Positions 7,428-15,678 of a stretch of 64,000 nucleotides of DNA are shown piece after piece. The translations under genes were made by a program, and so were the position numbers. The DNA is from an uncultured Paracoccaceae bacterium. GTDB taxonomy: Bacteria; Pseudomonadota; Alphaproteobacteria; Rhodobacterales; Rhodobacteraceae. Numbering within the stretch: position 1 is the first letter of the stretch; every line of letters begins with the position of its first letter. The stretch spans positions 1-64,000 of the forward strand of contig CANNFE010000013.1 in assembly GCA_947503775.1 (NCBI GenBank). The letters run 5' to 3'. The notes below the pieces were generated by a model, which worked only from the letters and a program-made list of their open reading frames with translations, searched no databases and was not told the DNA's origin.

Positions 7428-7495
7428 TCCTCTATGGGGGACGGTCACTCTTGACATCCCCTATCGAGGATATAGTCTCTCTCCCTCATAAAGGA
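7428..7495 (+). promoter_or_regulatory. Operators O3/O4 and promoter of the rightward transcript
   Basis: TCCTCTATGGGGGA (7428-7441) and TCCCCTATCGAGGA (7457-7470) match the O1/O2 pattern. A consensus -35 TTGACA at 7451-7456 directly abuts O4, so the operator fills the -35/-10 spacer region. Poorly spaced -10 candidates follow around 7471-7478. A weaker fifth copy overlaps the ribosome binding site at 7482-7495. Repressor binding would block transcription of the 36-codon gene and the excisionase-like gene. Confidence 0.6.
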
Positions 7496-7503
7496 GACCT
7501 AAG

Positions 7504-7614
7504 ATGAAGGGATGGCGCGCAGATCGGACGGAACATACCCCTTGCGAAGCGGCCGCCGGATCGAGGATCGGAGAGCCGTTCATGGGACGGACGAGGCGCG
7601 GCTTTGCCCCATAG
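7504..7614 (+). CDS. 36-residue small protein, first gene of the rightward transcript
   Basis: A short gene with ATG at 7504 and TAG at 7612-7614, preceded by AAGGAG at 7491-7496 with 7-nt spacing, one of the best ribosome binding sites in the region. The peptide is basic (eight Arg or Lys), has one Cys, and no predicted membrane segment or recognised domain. It is the first thing read from the TTGACA promoter and precedes the excisionase-like gene by 57 bp. It could be a genuine micro-protein or a leader peptide. Coding is inferred from start context and position only. Confidence 0.5.
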   Translation: MKGWRADRTEHTPCEAAAGSRIGEPFMGRTRRGFAP

Positions 7615-7671
7615 CACCGAGGCGGAGCCCACGCTGTGGGCGTCCGCAGCGAGAGACCCAGGAGGACTGAG

Positions 7672-7917
7672 ATGACCCAAGTCAGGATCGTCACCGAGGA
7701 CGACCTTCACCGGGCGATCGCCCCGCTCGAAGCCCAGCTTGCGCGTCTCGTGACAGCTATCGAAAGTGCTCAGGTCCGCCCCAAACCTGCCTGGCTCTCA
7801 GTGAAGGACTACGCCAGGCTTCTGGGCGTGACCGAGCGGACCGTGCGGCGCCATATCAAAGACGGGCGTCTGGAGGCGCGCCGCATCGGCGGTGCGATCC
7901 GGCTCAAACGGCCATAG
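7672..7917 (+). CDS. Excisionase-like helix-turn-helix protein
   Basis: An 81-residue protein. The start at 7672 follows AGGAGGACTGAG. Residues 41-81 form a MerR/excisionase-type winged HTH (WLSVKDYARLLGVTERTVRR, then HIKDGRLEARRIGG), which bends or marks DNA in recombination directionality factors. Residues 1-38 are a helical, possibly dimerising arm. It stops 9 bp from the convergent integrase gene, a common pairing. As an excisionase it would help the integrase release the element; it could also act as a transcription regulator. Transcription should be under repressor control from the TTGACA promoter upstream. Confidence 0.8.
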   Translation: MTQVRIVTEDDLHRAIAPLEAQLARLVTAIESAQVRPKPAWLSVKDYARLLGVTERTVRRHIKDGRLEARRIGGAIRLKRP

Positions 7918-7926
7918 CCGCGCGGA

Positions 7927-8892
7927 TCATCCGAGCTTCTTCGCCAGCGCGTCGGCGCTTTCGTTGTAATAGACCATCAGCATCCTCAGGTCCTTGTGAC
8001 CCACCATCCGGGCCAGATCGAGCACATCGAGCTTCTTCGCCAGCTGCGTGATCGCGCTGTGGCGCGCATCGTGGAAGGTCAGGTTCTCCACCCCCGCCCG
8101 ATCGCGAAGCTTGCGCCAGAGCGCGTCCAGCCGGGGCGGTGTAAGCCCAAAGACGGGATCGGCCTCAGGCAAGGCGGTCAGAAGCGCAACAGCCCGGCGG
8201 GACAGGGGGACATCGCGGGGATGGCCGTTCTTGGTATCGACGAGGCGCGCCACCTGCCGGCCCAGATCGATGCGGTCCCAGGTCAGGCCAGTGATCTCTC
8301 CGGCCCGCATCGCGGTCTCGATCGAGAACAGAAACGCCTGATAGGCGCGTCCCGTGGCGGTCCTCAGATCGTCGCCCGCAAACTCCGCCAGACGCGCGAT
8401 CTCCTCCGGCGTCGCGAGCCGGTCCCGCGGCGGCGGCGCCTTCGGGCGGCGCACCTCGCTCATCGGATTGACGGCGATCATCCCCCATTCCCGGCGCGCC
8501 AGGTTCAGGACCGACGAGATCAGCTGCATCTCCCGAATGACGGACCCCGGCGCGACCTCCCGAAGGCGCCGGTCCCGCCAGCCCGCAAGATCGGCGGGCC
8601 GAAGGTCTCCTATCCGGATCGCGGCGATGGCGTCACGCTTGAGCTTCTCAAGCCGGATGATCTCCCACCGAGCGCCCCGCTTTTGCGGCGAGACCTCGCG
8701 TGCATATCGGTCGAACAGCTCAGCCAACTTCGCCTGCGCCGCGATGATCTCTTTGTTCAGAACGAGATATTCCTGCTGCGCGGCCCAGTCTTTTGCCTGT
8801 TGCCGCGTCGCCCAGACCATCGATCGGCGCACGCCGCCCCGGGCAATCTCCGCCCGGTACCGTCCCGAAGAGAGTTTCCTGATGCTGGCCAT
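7927..8892 (-). CDS. Tyrosine-type site-specific integrase
   Basis: A 321-residue phage-type integrase. The N-terminal 55 residues are an Arm-DNA-binding-like module, about 56-150 a SAM-like core-binding domain, and 160-321 the catalytic domain. Catalytic residues are visible: Arg196 (MRAGEITGL), His274-x-x-Arg277 (HDARH), His299 (GHKDLRM) and Tyr308 or Tyr309. It is expected to recombine the element with the 3' end of the adjacent tRNA-Leu gene, 141 bp away and on the same strand. The start codon at 8892 lacks a strong ribosome binding site and is preceded by inverted repeats that could serve autoregulation. Confidence 0.95.
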   Translation of the reverse strand: MASIRKLSSGRYRAEIARGGVRRSMVWATRQQAKDWAAQQEYLVLNKEIIAAQAKLAELFDRYAREVSPQKRGARWEIIRLEKLKRDAIAAIRIGDLRPADLAGWRDRRLREVAPGSVIREMQLISSVLNLARREWGMIAVNPMSEVRRPKAPPPRDRLATPEEIARLAEFAGDDLRTATGRAYQAFLFSIETAMRAGEITGLTWDRIDLGRQVARLVDTKNGHPRDVPLSRRAVALLTALPEADPVFGLTPPRLDALWRKLRDRAGVENLTFHDARHSAITQLAKKLDVLDLARMVGHKDLRMLMVYYNESADALAKKLG

Positions 8893-8895
8893 TCA

Positions 8896-8919
8896 ACGCA
8901 CCATGCGTAATTTGTGCGT
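8896..8919. promoter_or_regulatory. Inverted repeats just upstream of the integrase start
   Basis: ACGCAC at 8896-8901 pairs with GTGCGT at 8914-8919, and an inner TGCGT at 8904-8908 gives an overlapping smaller palindrome. The block lies directly before the integrase ATG, where arm-type binding sites or an autoregulatory operator are common. Function is inferred from position. Confidence 0.4.
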
Positions 8920-9033
8920 AAAAGGATGACCACTTCGGGCCGTCTTGTCTAGGTCAGCTCTAGGGCGTGGGCCAGGTAAGTCGCTGATCTGAGGGGAGAT
9001 TCAGGAAAGAAGAGGACAGATCAGGAGATTGAT

Positions 9034-9120
9034 TGGTGCGGTCGAGAAGACTCGAACTTCCACGGGTGTTACCCCACAGCGACCTCAACGCTGCGCGTCT
9101 ACCAATTCCGCCACGACCGC
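9034..9120 (-). tRNA. tRNA-Leu (anticodon GAG)
   Basis: Read on the minus strand, the sequence folds as a class II tRNA: acceptor GCGGTCG pairs with CGACCGC, the D-arm contains GGTAGACGC, the anticodon stem CAGCG/CGCTG encloses loop TTGAGGT with anticodon GAG, a long variable arm follows (GGGGTAACACCC), then T-arm GTTCGAGTC, and an encoded CCA end. It decodes CUC/CUU leucine codons. The integrase gene lies immediately downstream, so its 3' end is the probable attachment site, kept intact after integration. Confidence 0.95.
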
Positions 9121-9326
9121 ACGTGATCAGGTAGTCGCGGCTACTTAGACGAAGGTTCAGGGCTTGTGAAGAGCCTCTTTTCACCCAATCCGCCTCACGT
9201 CGCGTTCCATAGAGTGCAGGCCCCCGGGATGGCGGGTGGGGCGATCTGCGCCAGCAGGAGCGTCACCCCCATCCCGTCATGGCAGCCCTTTACAGATCCG
9301 CCCTCAGCGGCCACATCCGGTCGGAC

Positions 9327-10001
9327 ATGACCGACTGGATCACCTCCCCCGGCCTCACGCCCTATGAGGCCGCCCTGACCGAGATGGAGGCCCGCGCAAC
9401 CGCCATCCGCGCAGGCACCGCGTCCGAGGCGATCTGGTGTCTCGAACACCCCCCGCTCTACACTGCCGGAACCTCCGCTGACCCCAAGGACCTGCGCGAT
9501 CCGCGCTTTGCCGTGCACGAGACGCGCCGGGGCGGGCAGTACACCTATCACGGCCCCGGCCAGCGCGTCGCCTATGTCATGCTGGACGTCGCCGCGCGCG
9601 GCAAGGACGTGCGCGCCTTCGTGCAGGATCTCGAGGGCTGGATCATCGCCGCCCTCGCCGAATTCGATCTGGCCGCCACCACGCGGCCCGGGCGCGTCGG
9701 CGTCTGGGTCCCGCGCCCGGACAAACCGCCCTTGCCCGATGGCACACCGCGCGACGACAAGATCGCCGCCCTCGGGATCCGCCTCAGGAAATGGGTCAGC
9801 TTCCACGGCATCTCGATCAACGTCGATCCCGACCTCGGGCATTTCGACGGTATCGTGCCCTGCGGCATCCAAGGCCACGGCGTCACCAGTCTCGCTGATC
9901 TCGGCATTACCGCAACCATGGCCGATCTCGACGCCGCTCTGAAACGAACCTTCGCGGCCTCCGTTACCGCGTTCCAAGAACCATCGGTATCGGCCGGCTG
10001 A
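9327..10001 (+). CDS. lipB: Lipoyl(octanoyl) transferase LipB
   Basis: A 224-residue enzyme that moves octanoate from acyl carrier protein to lipoyl domains of pyruvate and 2-oxoglutarate dehydrogenases, the first step of de novo lipoylation, in the cytoplasm. Family hallmarks are present: HPPLYTAG near residue 40, [12 protein letters not shown] near 70, the conserved Lys in KIAALGIRL and the catalytic Cys in [14 protein letters not shown] near 190. The start at 9327 (MTDWITSPG) matches the family N-terminus; an in-frame ATG at 9279 would add 16 unusual residues. The 3' end overlaps the convergent metalloprotease gene by 38 bp. Confidence 0.95.
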   Translation: MTDWITSPGLTPYEAALTEMEARATAIRAGTASEAIWCLEHPPLYTAGTSADPKDLRDPRFAVHETRRGGQYTYHGPGQRVAYVMLDVAARGKDVRAFVQDLEGWIIAALAEFDLAATTRPGRVGVWVPRPDKPPLPDGTPRDDKIAALGIRLRKWVSFHGISINVDPDLGHFDGIVPCGIQGHGVTSLADLGITATMADLDAALKRTFAASVTAFQEPSVSAG

Positions 10002-10707
10002 CCTTACACAGGGTGCAGGTCCGCACCGCTTCGGTGATCCCCATCAAGGCCAGCTCCCGAAAGGAGGGCAGATCGAACGCATCGGCCGCCTCAAGATCCA
10101 CCTCATATCCCAGATCCGCGAACGAGGCGACGGACATCCGGCTCAGCGGACGGTTCTCGCCCGACAGAAATCCGGTCAAAAGCTCATCGCCAAAGACCAG
10201 CTCGCGCCAATGCCCCTCGCGCGTGCCCGCGCCTCCGGTATTGGCCACCGGAACCGCCGCGCCATCCTCATCCGAGATCGCCGCATATTCTCGCGCCGCC
10301 CCTTCGCCGGTAAAGCGGGGATCCATCGTCCCGGACCCCGCGATCAGCCCCTGCCGCGCCCAAAGCGTGCCAAAGCCCAGCACATGCGCCATCTCGTGCA
10401 GGATCACATCTGCAAAGCTGCCTTCCTGCTCAAGGCGCAGGATATCGGCCTCGTCGAACTGCATGATCCCCTTCACGGGCAGCTCCGCGCCCGGCCGCAG
10501 CACGGTCGGCCCGGCCTGTCCTAGTGTGCCCTCGGGTCCGTCGATCGGCTCGACCGCCGCATCGATCACCAGACCCTCCAGCGTCTCTCCATCCACCTCG
10601 ACGGGCTCGAATGCGGTATTGAGCACCCGGTCCCAAACCTCCCCGGCCCTCAGAAAGACCTGCTGACGTTCCTCGGATGTTGACGTGCTGAACCGGACTG
10701 TGATCAT
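9964..10707 (-). CDS. Leishmanolysin-like zinc metalloprotease
   Basis: A 247-residue metzincin-type peptidase. The zinc motif [10 protein letters not shown] has His104, Glu105 and His108, the third ligand is His166 in GTREGHW, and Met191 in the [13 protein letters not shown] segment fits the Met-turn; this combination is typical of family M8 (leishmanolysin). No signal peptide or membrane segment is visible, so the protein appears cytoplasmic or exported by a non-classical route. The start at 10707 is supported by GAAGGAGAG with good spacing. It stands alone, convergent with lipB. Substrate unknown. Confidence 0.85.
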   Translation of the reverse strand: MITVRFSTSTSEERQQVFLRAGEVWDRVLNTAFEPVEVDGETLEGLVIDAAVEPIDGPEGTLGQAGPTVLRPGAELPVKGIMQFDEADILRLEQEGSFADVILHEMAHVLGFGTLWARQGLIAGSGTMDPRFTGEGAAREYAAISDEDGAAVPVANTGGAGTREGHWRELVFGDELLTGFLSGENRPLSRMSVASFADLGYEVDLEAADAFDLPSFRELALMGITEAVRTCTLCKVSRPIPMVLGTR

Positions 10708-10831
10708 CGCGCTCTCCTTCTGGTAGAGACCTACCATAAAGCGCGCAAACGCCCCGCGACCAGTCCAGGAGACCAGATCGGCACCAAGTTGCTGTGTCGC
10801 GCAAATCCGGGGCTTTCCCGTCGGCAAAGCT

Positions 10832-11239
10832 ATGCTAAGCCGCGATCACGATGTTCGGAGCCGCCTTGTGATCGCCCGCCTGACACCCCTGTTGCGTTTG
10901 CCGCTCGTGCTTTGCCTTCTGGCGGCGCTGGTGCTGCCAAAGATATCGGGCGTTCTCATCGAGCTTGTGCCGGGCATGCAACGCGTCGTTCTGTGCAGCG
11001 GATCGGAGATGACCGTCATCCTGATCGGCCGGGACGGCATCCCCGTCGAAGAGCCCGCCTCCGATCACGCGCCCTGTATCGCCACCGATCCGCCAAAGAT
11101 GACCCCGGCGCCGTCTGCCCCGTGGCAGCGGCTCGCGCTTGGCTATGCCGCGCCGTTCAGGGTAAAGATCCACGCTGCCGCCGATGCCGACCGCACGGCG
11201 CAGATCTGGCCCTCCCGCGCCCCACCCCGTTGGACCTGA
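10832..11239 (+). CDS. Small exported protein of unknown function upstream of a PepSY protein
   Basis: A 135-residue protein with a hydrophobic N-terminal signal-like segment (about residues 14-35). It then has two Cys residues in VVLCSG and APCIATDP, spaced as for a periplasmic disulfide or metal site. It resembles the DUF2946 type of small metal-associated periplasmic proteins, though this is a weak match by eye. It ends 39 bp before a PepSY membrane protein and probably shares its transcript; such pairs are often linked to iron or copper handling. Start choice is uncertain because no strong ribosome binding site is present; a GTG at about 10868 would place the signal segment at the N-terminus. 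Confidence 0.6.
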   Translation: MLSRDHDVRSRLVIARLTPLLRLPLVLCLLAALVLPKISGVLIELVPGMQRVVLCSGSEMTVILIGRDGIPVEEPASDHAPCIATDPPKMTPAPSAPWQRLALGYAAPFRVKIHAAADADRTAQIWPSRAPPRWT

Positions 11240-11278
11240 TCCTCTTTTTACCGGAACAGTTTCAACAGGACAGCTTAC

Positions 11279-12583
11279 ATGACCGATGCAACCGTGTCGG
11301 GGCCAGCCGCGTCGCAGACGACCGGCGGAGCCCTCTACCGTCTGGTGTGGAAATGGCATTTCCTCGCCTCCCTCTTCGTCCTGCCCTTCATGGCCCTTCT
11401 GGCCATCACCGGCGGGATTTACCTTTACAAGCCGCAGATCGAAAACTGGCTCTATGCCGACCGCCTCGCCGTCGCCCCGCTCGAGCGGACGCTCCCGATC
11501 GAGGCCCAGATCGCGGCCGTCGAAGCGCAGACCCCGATCACCCGCTTGCGCGGCGTCACCAGCTATGACGAACCGGGCCGCACGACGCTGATTGAATTCA
11601 ACGATGCAAACGGCACCCGCTCCATCGCCTGGGTCGATCCCTATCGCGGCGAGGTGCTGGCCTCCACGCCCCGCGACCAGATGGCGATGCAGGTCCTGCG
11701 CAAGCTGCACGGAGAGCTCCTGCTTGGCGATGTCGGCACCAAATTCGTGGAACTCGCCGCCCACTGGGCCATCGTGATGTTCATCACCGGCCTCTATCTG
11801 TGGTGGCCGCGCGGCCAGCGCAGCCTGGCCAAGGCCATCCGCCCGCCCTCGGGCAAAGGCCGCCAATGGTGGCGCGAGACGCACATGTTCATCGGCATGC
11901 TCGCCACCGTCCTGATCGTTCCCATCCTGATCACCGGTCTGCCCTGGACCGATATCTGGGGCGGCGGTCTCGGCTACGTACAGGAAAAGACCGGCCAGGC
12001 CTCCAAAAGCCTGCGCTTTGGCGGGAACGTCCCCGGCTCCACCGCCTCCGAAGGCCAGACGATCCCCTACGCCCAGGTCTTCGACACCGCCCGCACCGAA
12101 GGGCTCGCCGCCCCCTACGAGATGCGCCCGCCCAAAGACGACAGTGCCGCCTTCTGGGTCCGCTCAGCCAGCAAGATCCGCACCGAGCAAACCGAGCTGA
12201 TCGTCGATCAATATACCGGCGCTGTGCTCAAGCGGCACGACTTCGCAGATAATCCAATCGTCGCGCGCACGATCTCGCAAGGCATCTCCTTCCATCAGGG
12301 AGAGCTCTATGGCTGGCTCAACGTCGCCCAGAACACGGTTGCAGCGATCCTCGGCGTAATCCTCGCGGTCTCGGGCTTCGTCGCGTGGTGGATGCGCCGC
12401 CCGGCAGGCTCTCTCGGCGTACCGGCGGCCCCGGATGCCGCGCTTGGCACCGGCATGATCATCCTTGTCACCGTGCTGATGATCCTGCTGCCGCTCATGG
12501 GGCTCTCGCTTCTGGCAGCCCTCGCCCTAGACTGGCTGATCTTCCGCCGCCTTGGCTGGTTCCGCACCCCGCGCGCCACCTAA
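11279..12583 (+). CDS. PepSY-domain inner membrane protein
   Basis: A 434-residue inner-membrane protein of the PiuB/PepSY_TM family, associated with iron-siderophore or other metal uptake and reduction. The N-terminal helix carries LVWKWHFLASLFVLPFMALL, with a His at the usual place, followed by a PepSY-type periplasmic segment. Further membrane helices lie near 155-180, 200-225 and 345-370, plus two at the C-terminus, after a second PepSY-like stretch at about 290-330. Conserved His residues in the helices suggest haem or metal binding. It is probably co-transcribed with the preceding small exported protein. The substrate cannot be read from the sequence. Confidence 0.88.
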   Translation: MTDATVSGPAASQTTGGALYRLVWKWHFLASLFVLPFMALLAITGGIYLYKPQIENWLYADRLAVAPLERTLPIEAQIAAVEAQTPITRLRGVTSYDEPGRTTLIEFNDANGTRSIAWVDPYRGEVLASTPRDQMAMQVLRKLHGELLLGDVGTKFVELAAHWAIVMFITGLYLWWPRGQRSLAKAIRPPSGKGRQWWRETHMFIGMLATVLIVPILITGLPWTDIWGGGLGYVQEKTGQASKSLRFGGNVPGSTASEGQTIPYAQVFDTARTEGLAAPYEMRPPKDDSAAFWVRSASKIRTEQTELIVDQYTGAVLKRHDFADNPIVARTISQGISFHQGELYGWLNVAQNTVAAILGVILAVSGFVAWWMRRPAGSLGVPAAPDAALGTGMIILVTVLMILLPLMGLSLLAALALDWLIFRRLGWFRTPRAT

Positions 12584-12592
12584 GACGGACGC

Positions 12593-12614
12593 GCCCCGGC
12601 CATCGCGCCGGGGC
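12593..12614. terminator. Hairpin between convergent PepSY and alpha-mannosidase genes
   Basis: GCCCCGGC at 12593-12600 pairs perfectly with GCCGGGGC at 12607-12614 across a 6-nt loop, in the 37-bp gap between the two stop codons. There is no long T-run, so it may stop transcription weakly in both directions or protect mRNA ends. Confidence 0.55.
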
Positions 12615-12620
12615 CTCCCC

Positions 12621-15600
12621 CTATCTCTCCAGCCAGACCTTCACAGTCACGATCTCGAACGGCCCGAGATCAAGCCGGATCTCGCGCCCCGACGGGGCCA
12701 GCGGCTCCAGTTCGGTCTCGAAGATGTCGACCCGCGCCGCGCGCCGGATCGCGTCCCGGAACCGCAACGTGCAGCGCGCCTCGGCCCCGCCGCTCTCAAA
12801 AAGCCGCAGCAGAACCGCCGTGCCATCCTCCGACGGCTTGAGCGTCTCCAGAACGACACTCTCGCCCTCGCAAGAGACAAAGCGCCCGGCCGACCCCGTC
12901 GCCACCCGCAGCGGCGTGTTCAGATCATAGGCCGCCTCCTGCAACCGCCGCGCCTCTCCGCTGGGGTTCGCCAGCAGCGCATAGGTAAAGACATGCCGCC
13001 CCTGATCGGCCTGTGGATCGGGCGAGGTCGCCGATTTGATCAACGACAGGCGCAGCACGTTCTCGCGCACGTCATAGCCGTATTTGCAGTCGTTCAGCAG
13101 CGCGACCGCATAGCCCGGCTCGGCCAGCTCGGCCCATTTCTGCGCGGGCACCTCGAACCGCGCGGCATCGAACGCCGTGTCCCGCGAGGTCGAGCGCAGA
13201 ACCGACCCCCACTGGATATCGAACCGCGCCTCCCGCGCATTGATCGACACCGGAAACGCCACTTTCAGCAGGATATGGCTCTGATGCCAGTCCACCTCGG
13301 TCACGAAATCCAGCCGCCGCGATCCCGCCTCCAGCCGGATCTCCTGTGTGATCCGGCTCCCTCGCCAGACATGATCCACGCGGAGAGCGGCGCGCAAAGG
13401 CCCCGTTTCGACGATCTCGACCGTCGCAGGCGCGTCAATCAGCTCCCGGCGGTCTTCGAAATGCGGATCGATATCCCAGGCGTCCCAGCAGATCGGCCGA
13501 TCCTCGAAGGCCTGCAACACATTGCCATGCAGCCCCTGCGCCAGAACCTCGCGCCCCGCCTCCTTGTCGTAAAGCCGCAGGATCTGCCCATTCGCCCCGA
13601 CCACTGCCAGCAGGCACCCGTTCTCAAGAACGATCCCCGTTTCGCCTTCGTAAACCGTCACGCCCTCCGAAGGGACCGCAGCCTCCGTCAACGGCGTCGC
13701 CGAATAGGCCGCCAGCTCCTCAAAGAGATAAAGCCCGCCCGCCTCGGTGGTCTGCACCGCGCCCTCCGCAGGCCCCTCGACCAGACGGCGCCCCGATACC
13801 GGCGAGGTATTCAGAACGCAAAGCTCCCCGCCTCCCAGCCGCGCCGCTGCCTCGGCTGCCGCCGCCTCCGCCATCCCGGCAACGCGATCGAGATCCCGCC
13901 GCGCATCGGCAAAGACCTCCTTTATCGACGTTCCGGTAATAATGTCGTGGAATTGGTTCAGGCACAAAAGCCGCCACGCCGCCTCCAGGTCCGGCGCCAG
14001 CCCCGCCATCGCCGACAGCGCCTCCGCCTCGTGCAGCGCCCGCTCGGCCTTCCGGTTCGCGCGCTTGATCCACCCTTGCGAGGTAAAGACCCCTCGGTGA
14101 CCCTCCATGTAATGCTCGCCGCGCCAGACCGGCAAAGCATTCCGCCGCGGCTCGATCCGCTCGAAGAACCGCCGCACCGTGCTCATCTTGAACCGCGGCA
14201 TCCCCGGCATGTTCTCAAAGATATGCGCCTTGGCCAGCAGCGTCTCGGTCGGCCCTCCGCCGCCATCGCCATAGCCGTAGCAAACCGGCAGATCGCGCAC
14301 GCCCTCGGTCGTCGACCGCGTCCAGCTACCCAGAACCTCCCGCGCGCTCAGATCGCTTTTGTAGTTCGTCGGAAACGGCAGATACTGCACGGGCCGGGGC
14401 GTGGTGAAGATATGCGCCAGAACGCGGCTGCCATCGATCCCCTCCCACAGATGCGTCGACCAGGGCACCGGGTTCATCTGGTTCCAGTTCAGCTTGTTGG
14501 TCGCGAACCACTCCAGCCCCGCCAGCCGCATCAGCTGCGGGATCTGCCCCGGAAACCCGAACGTGTCGGGCAGCCACAAAACCGGCGTCTCGACGCCCCC
14601 GAAGGTTTCGCGGAAATAGCGCCGCCCCAGCACAAGCTGCCGAACCAGCGCCTCCGCCCCCGGAACGTTCAGATCCGGCTCCACCCACATGCCGCCCATG
14701 ACCTCCCAACGGCCCTCGGCGACACGGGCTCCGATCCGGTCAAATATCTCGGGGTAATCCTCCGCGCACATTGCGTAAAGCGCGGGCTGCGAATGTGAGA
14801 ACGTATAGTCCGGATCCTCGTCCATCAGCCGCAGAACGTTGGAATAGGTCCGCGCGTTCTTCAGCCGGATTTGATCGATCTGCCACAGATAGGCGATATC
14901 CATATGCGCATGGCCGATCCCGTGCAGCACCACATCAAGCGGCGCACCCGCCCGCGCGATCCCGTCCAAAAGCGCCTGCCGCGCCGCCGGGAAAGAGCCA
15001 TAGATCTCCTCCCCGATCGGATCGCGCGTATCAAGCAGCCGGAACGCCATCTCCAGCGCATCCAGAAGCCGGTCCCGCTCAGGCTGATCGCGCTCCAGCA
15101 CCGACACGGTGTCATGCACGGTCGAGGCGAGCTGCCAGAAGGCCAGCGCCTCGGGATCCCGCTCGATCAGCGCGGGCACCCCCATAAAAAGCTTCGCCTT
15201 GCTGTTCGGATCGGGCGGCCATCCCGCCAGCCCCGTCCAGCCATGCAGCGCGATAGCGTGTTCCGCCCCATCCGCGCAGGCCGGATCCAGCGGGAGCGTG
15301 TGGTGATACCGGTCCGCCGACCCGATCGCCTGCCCGTCGATATGCACCAGCGCTTCGGGATGGTTGAAGATATCGCCATAAACGCCCAGCGGCAGGTAAA
15401 GCGCCAGATGCCCCGCGCTCCACCCCTCCGGCACGGCAAAGGCGGTCTTCATCAGAAAGTTGAGCGCTGGAGCGCCCCAATAGCTTTCCGCCGGGATCTC
15501 AGTCCAACCGGACGCATCGGCCCCAACCGGAGCCTCCACGACAGCGCCCTCAAGCGGCGTCATCCGGAACGGCGGCAGCGGCATCGACCGGCGATGGATC

Positions 15601-15671
15601 AGCGGCTCGATCAGGGCCAGGCGCGCACCGATCTTCTCGAAGGTAAACCGCCAGTTGTGATTGACATTCAT
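12621..15671 (-). CDS. Alpha-mannosidase (glycoside hydrolase family 38)
   Basis: A 1016-residue GH38 exo-acting enzyme, expected to remove terminal alpha-mannose from oligosaccharides or small glycosides by a retaining mechanism. The catalytic domain starts at about residue 250 with HGIGHAHMDIAYLW (zinc-binding His and Asp). The nucleophile is Asp369 in WLPDTFGFPGQ, followed by FATNKLNWNQMNPVPW. The long C-terminal beta-sandwich half is normal for the family. No signal peptide is seen, so it acts on imported substrate in the cytoplasm. It lies 7 bp after the stop of the ABC ATPase gene, last in the operon. The start at 15671 (MNVNHNWRFTFEKIGARL) avoids overlap with the ATPase gene. Confidence 0.92.
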   Translation of the reverse strand: MNVNHNWRFTFEKIGARLALIEPLIHRRSMPLPPFRMTPLEGAVVEAPVGADASGWTEIPAESYWGAPALNFLMKTAFAVPEGWSAGHLALYLPLGVYGDIFNHPEALVHIDGQAIGSADRYHHTLPLDPACADGAEHAIALHGWTGLAGWPPDPNSKAKLFMGVPALIERDPEALAFWQLASTVHDTVSVLERDQPERDRLLDALEMAFRLLDTRDPIGEEIYGSFPAARQALLDGIARAGAPLDVVLHGIGHAHMDIAYLWQIDQIRLKNARTYSNVLRLMDEDPDYTFSHSQPALYAMCAEDYPEIFDRIGARVAEGRWEVMGGMWVEPDLNVPGAEALVRQLVLGRRYFRETFGGVETPVLWLPDTFGFPGQIPQLMRLAGLEWFATNKLNWNQMNPVPWSTHLWEGIDGSRVLAHIFTTPRPVQYLPFPTNYKSDLSAREVLGSWTRSTTEGVRDLPVCYGYGDGGGGPTETLLAKAHIFENMPGMPRFKMSTVRRFFERIEPRRNALPVWRGEHYMEGHRGVFTSQGWIKRANRKAERALHEAEALSAMAGLAPDLEAAWRLLCLNQFHDIITGTSIKEVFADARRDLDRVAGMAEAAAAEAAARLGGGELCVLNTSPVSGRRLVEGPAEGAVQTTEAGGLYLFEELAAYSATPLTEAAVPSEGVTVYEGETGIVLENGCLLAVVGANGQILRLYDKEAGREVLAQGLHGNVLQAFEDRPICWDAWDIDPHFEDRRELIDAPATVEIVETGPLRAALRVDHVWRGSRITQEIRLEAGSRRLDFVTEVDWHQSHILLKVAFPVSINAREARFDIQWGSVLRSTSRDTAFDAARFEVPAQKWAELAEPGYAVALLNDCKYGYDVRENVLRLSLIKSATSPDPQADQGRHVFTYALLANPSGEARRLQEAAYDLNTPLRVATGSAGRFVSCEGESVVLETLKPSEDGTAVLLRLFESGGAEARCTLRFRDAIRRAARVDIFETELEPLAPSGREIRLDLGPFEIVTVKVWLER

Positions 15672-15678
15672 ACCGCGA

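Larger units (their letters stand above)
1080..9056. mobile_element. tRNA-Leu-integrated element with primase-helicase replication module
   Basis: The segment holds a tyrosine integrase next to the 3' end of a tRNA gene, an excisionase-like HTH protein, a phage-type repressor with repeated operators, and a translationally coupled operon ending in a Toprim primase and a P4-type SF3 helicase. A repeat cluster that looks like a replication origin lies beside the helicase gene. The right boundary should fall in the tRNA 3' half, because integration beside a tRNA with the integrase proximal is the usual arrangement. The left boundary is not established and may lie outside the window. No virion or conjugation gene is visible, which favours a phage-satellite-like or plasmid-like integrative element. 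Confidence 0.75.

Noticed and set aside
8960..9184. Open frame encoding about 74 residues across the tRNA
   Set aside because: It is the translated tRNA-Leu gene and its flanks; the tRNA fold is complete, and such peptides are well-known artefacts.
12552..14798. Very long plus-strand frame opposite the alpha-mannosidase gene
   Set aside because: Arg/Pro-rich shadow of a gene with clear GH38 catalytic motifs.
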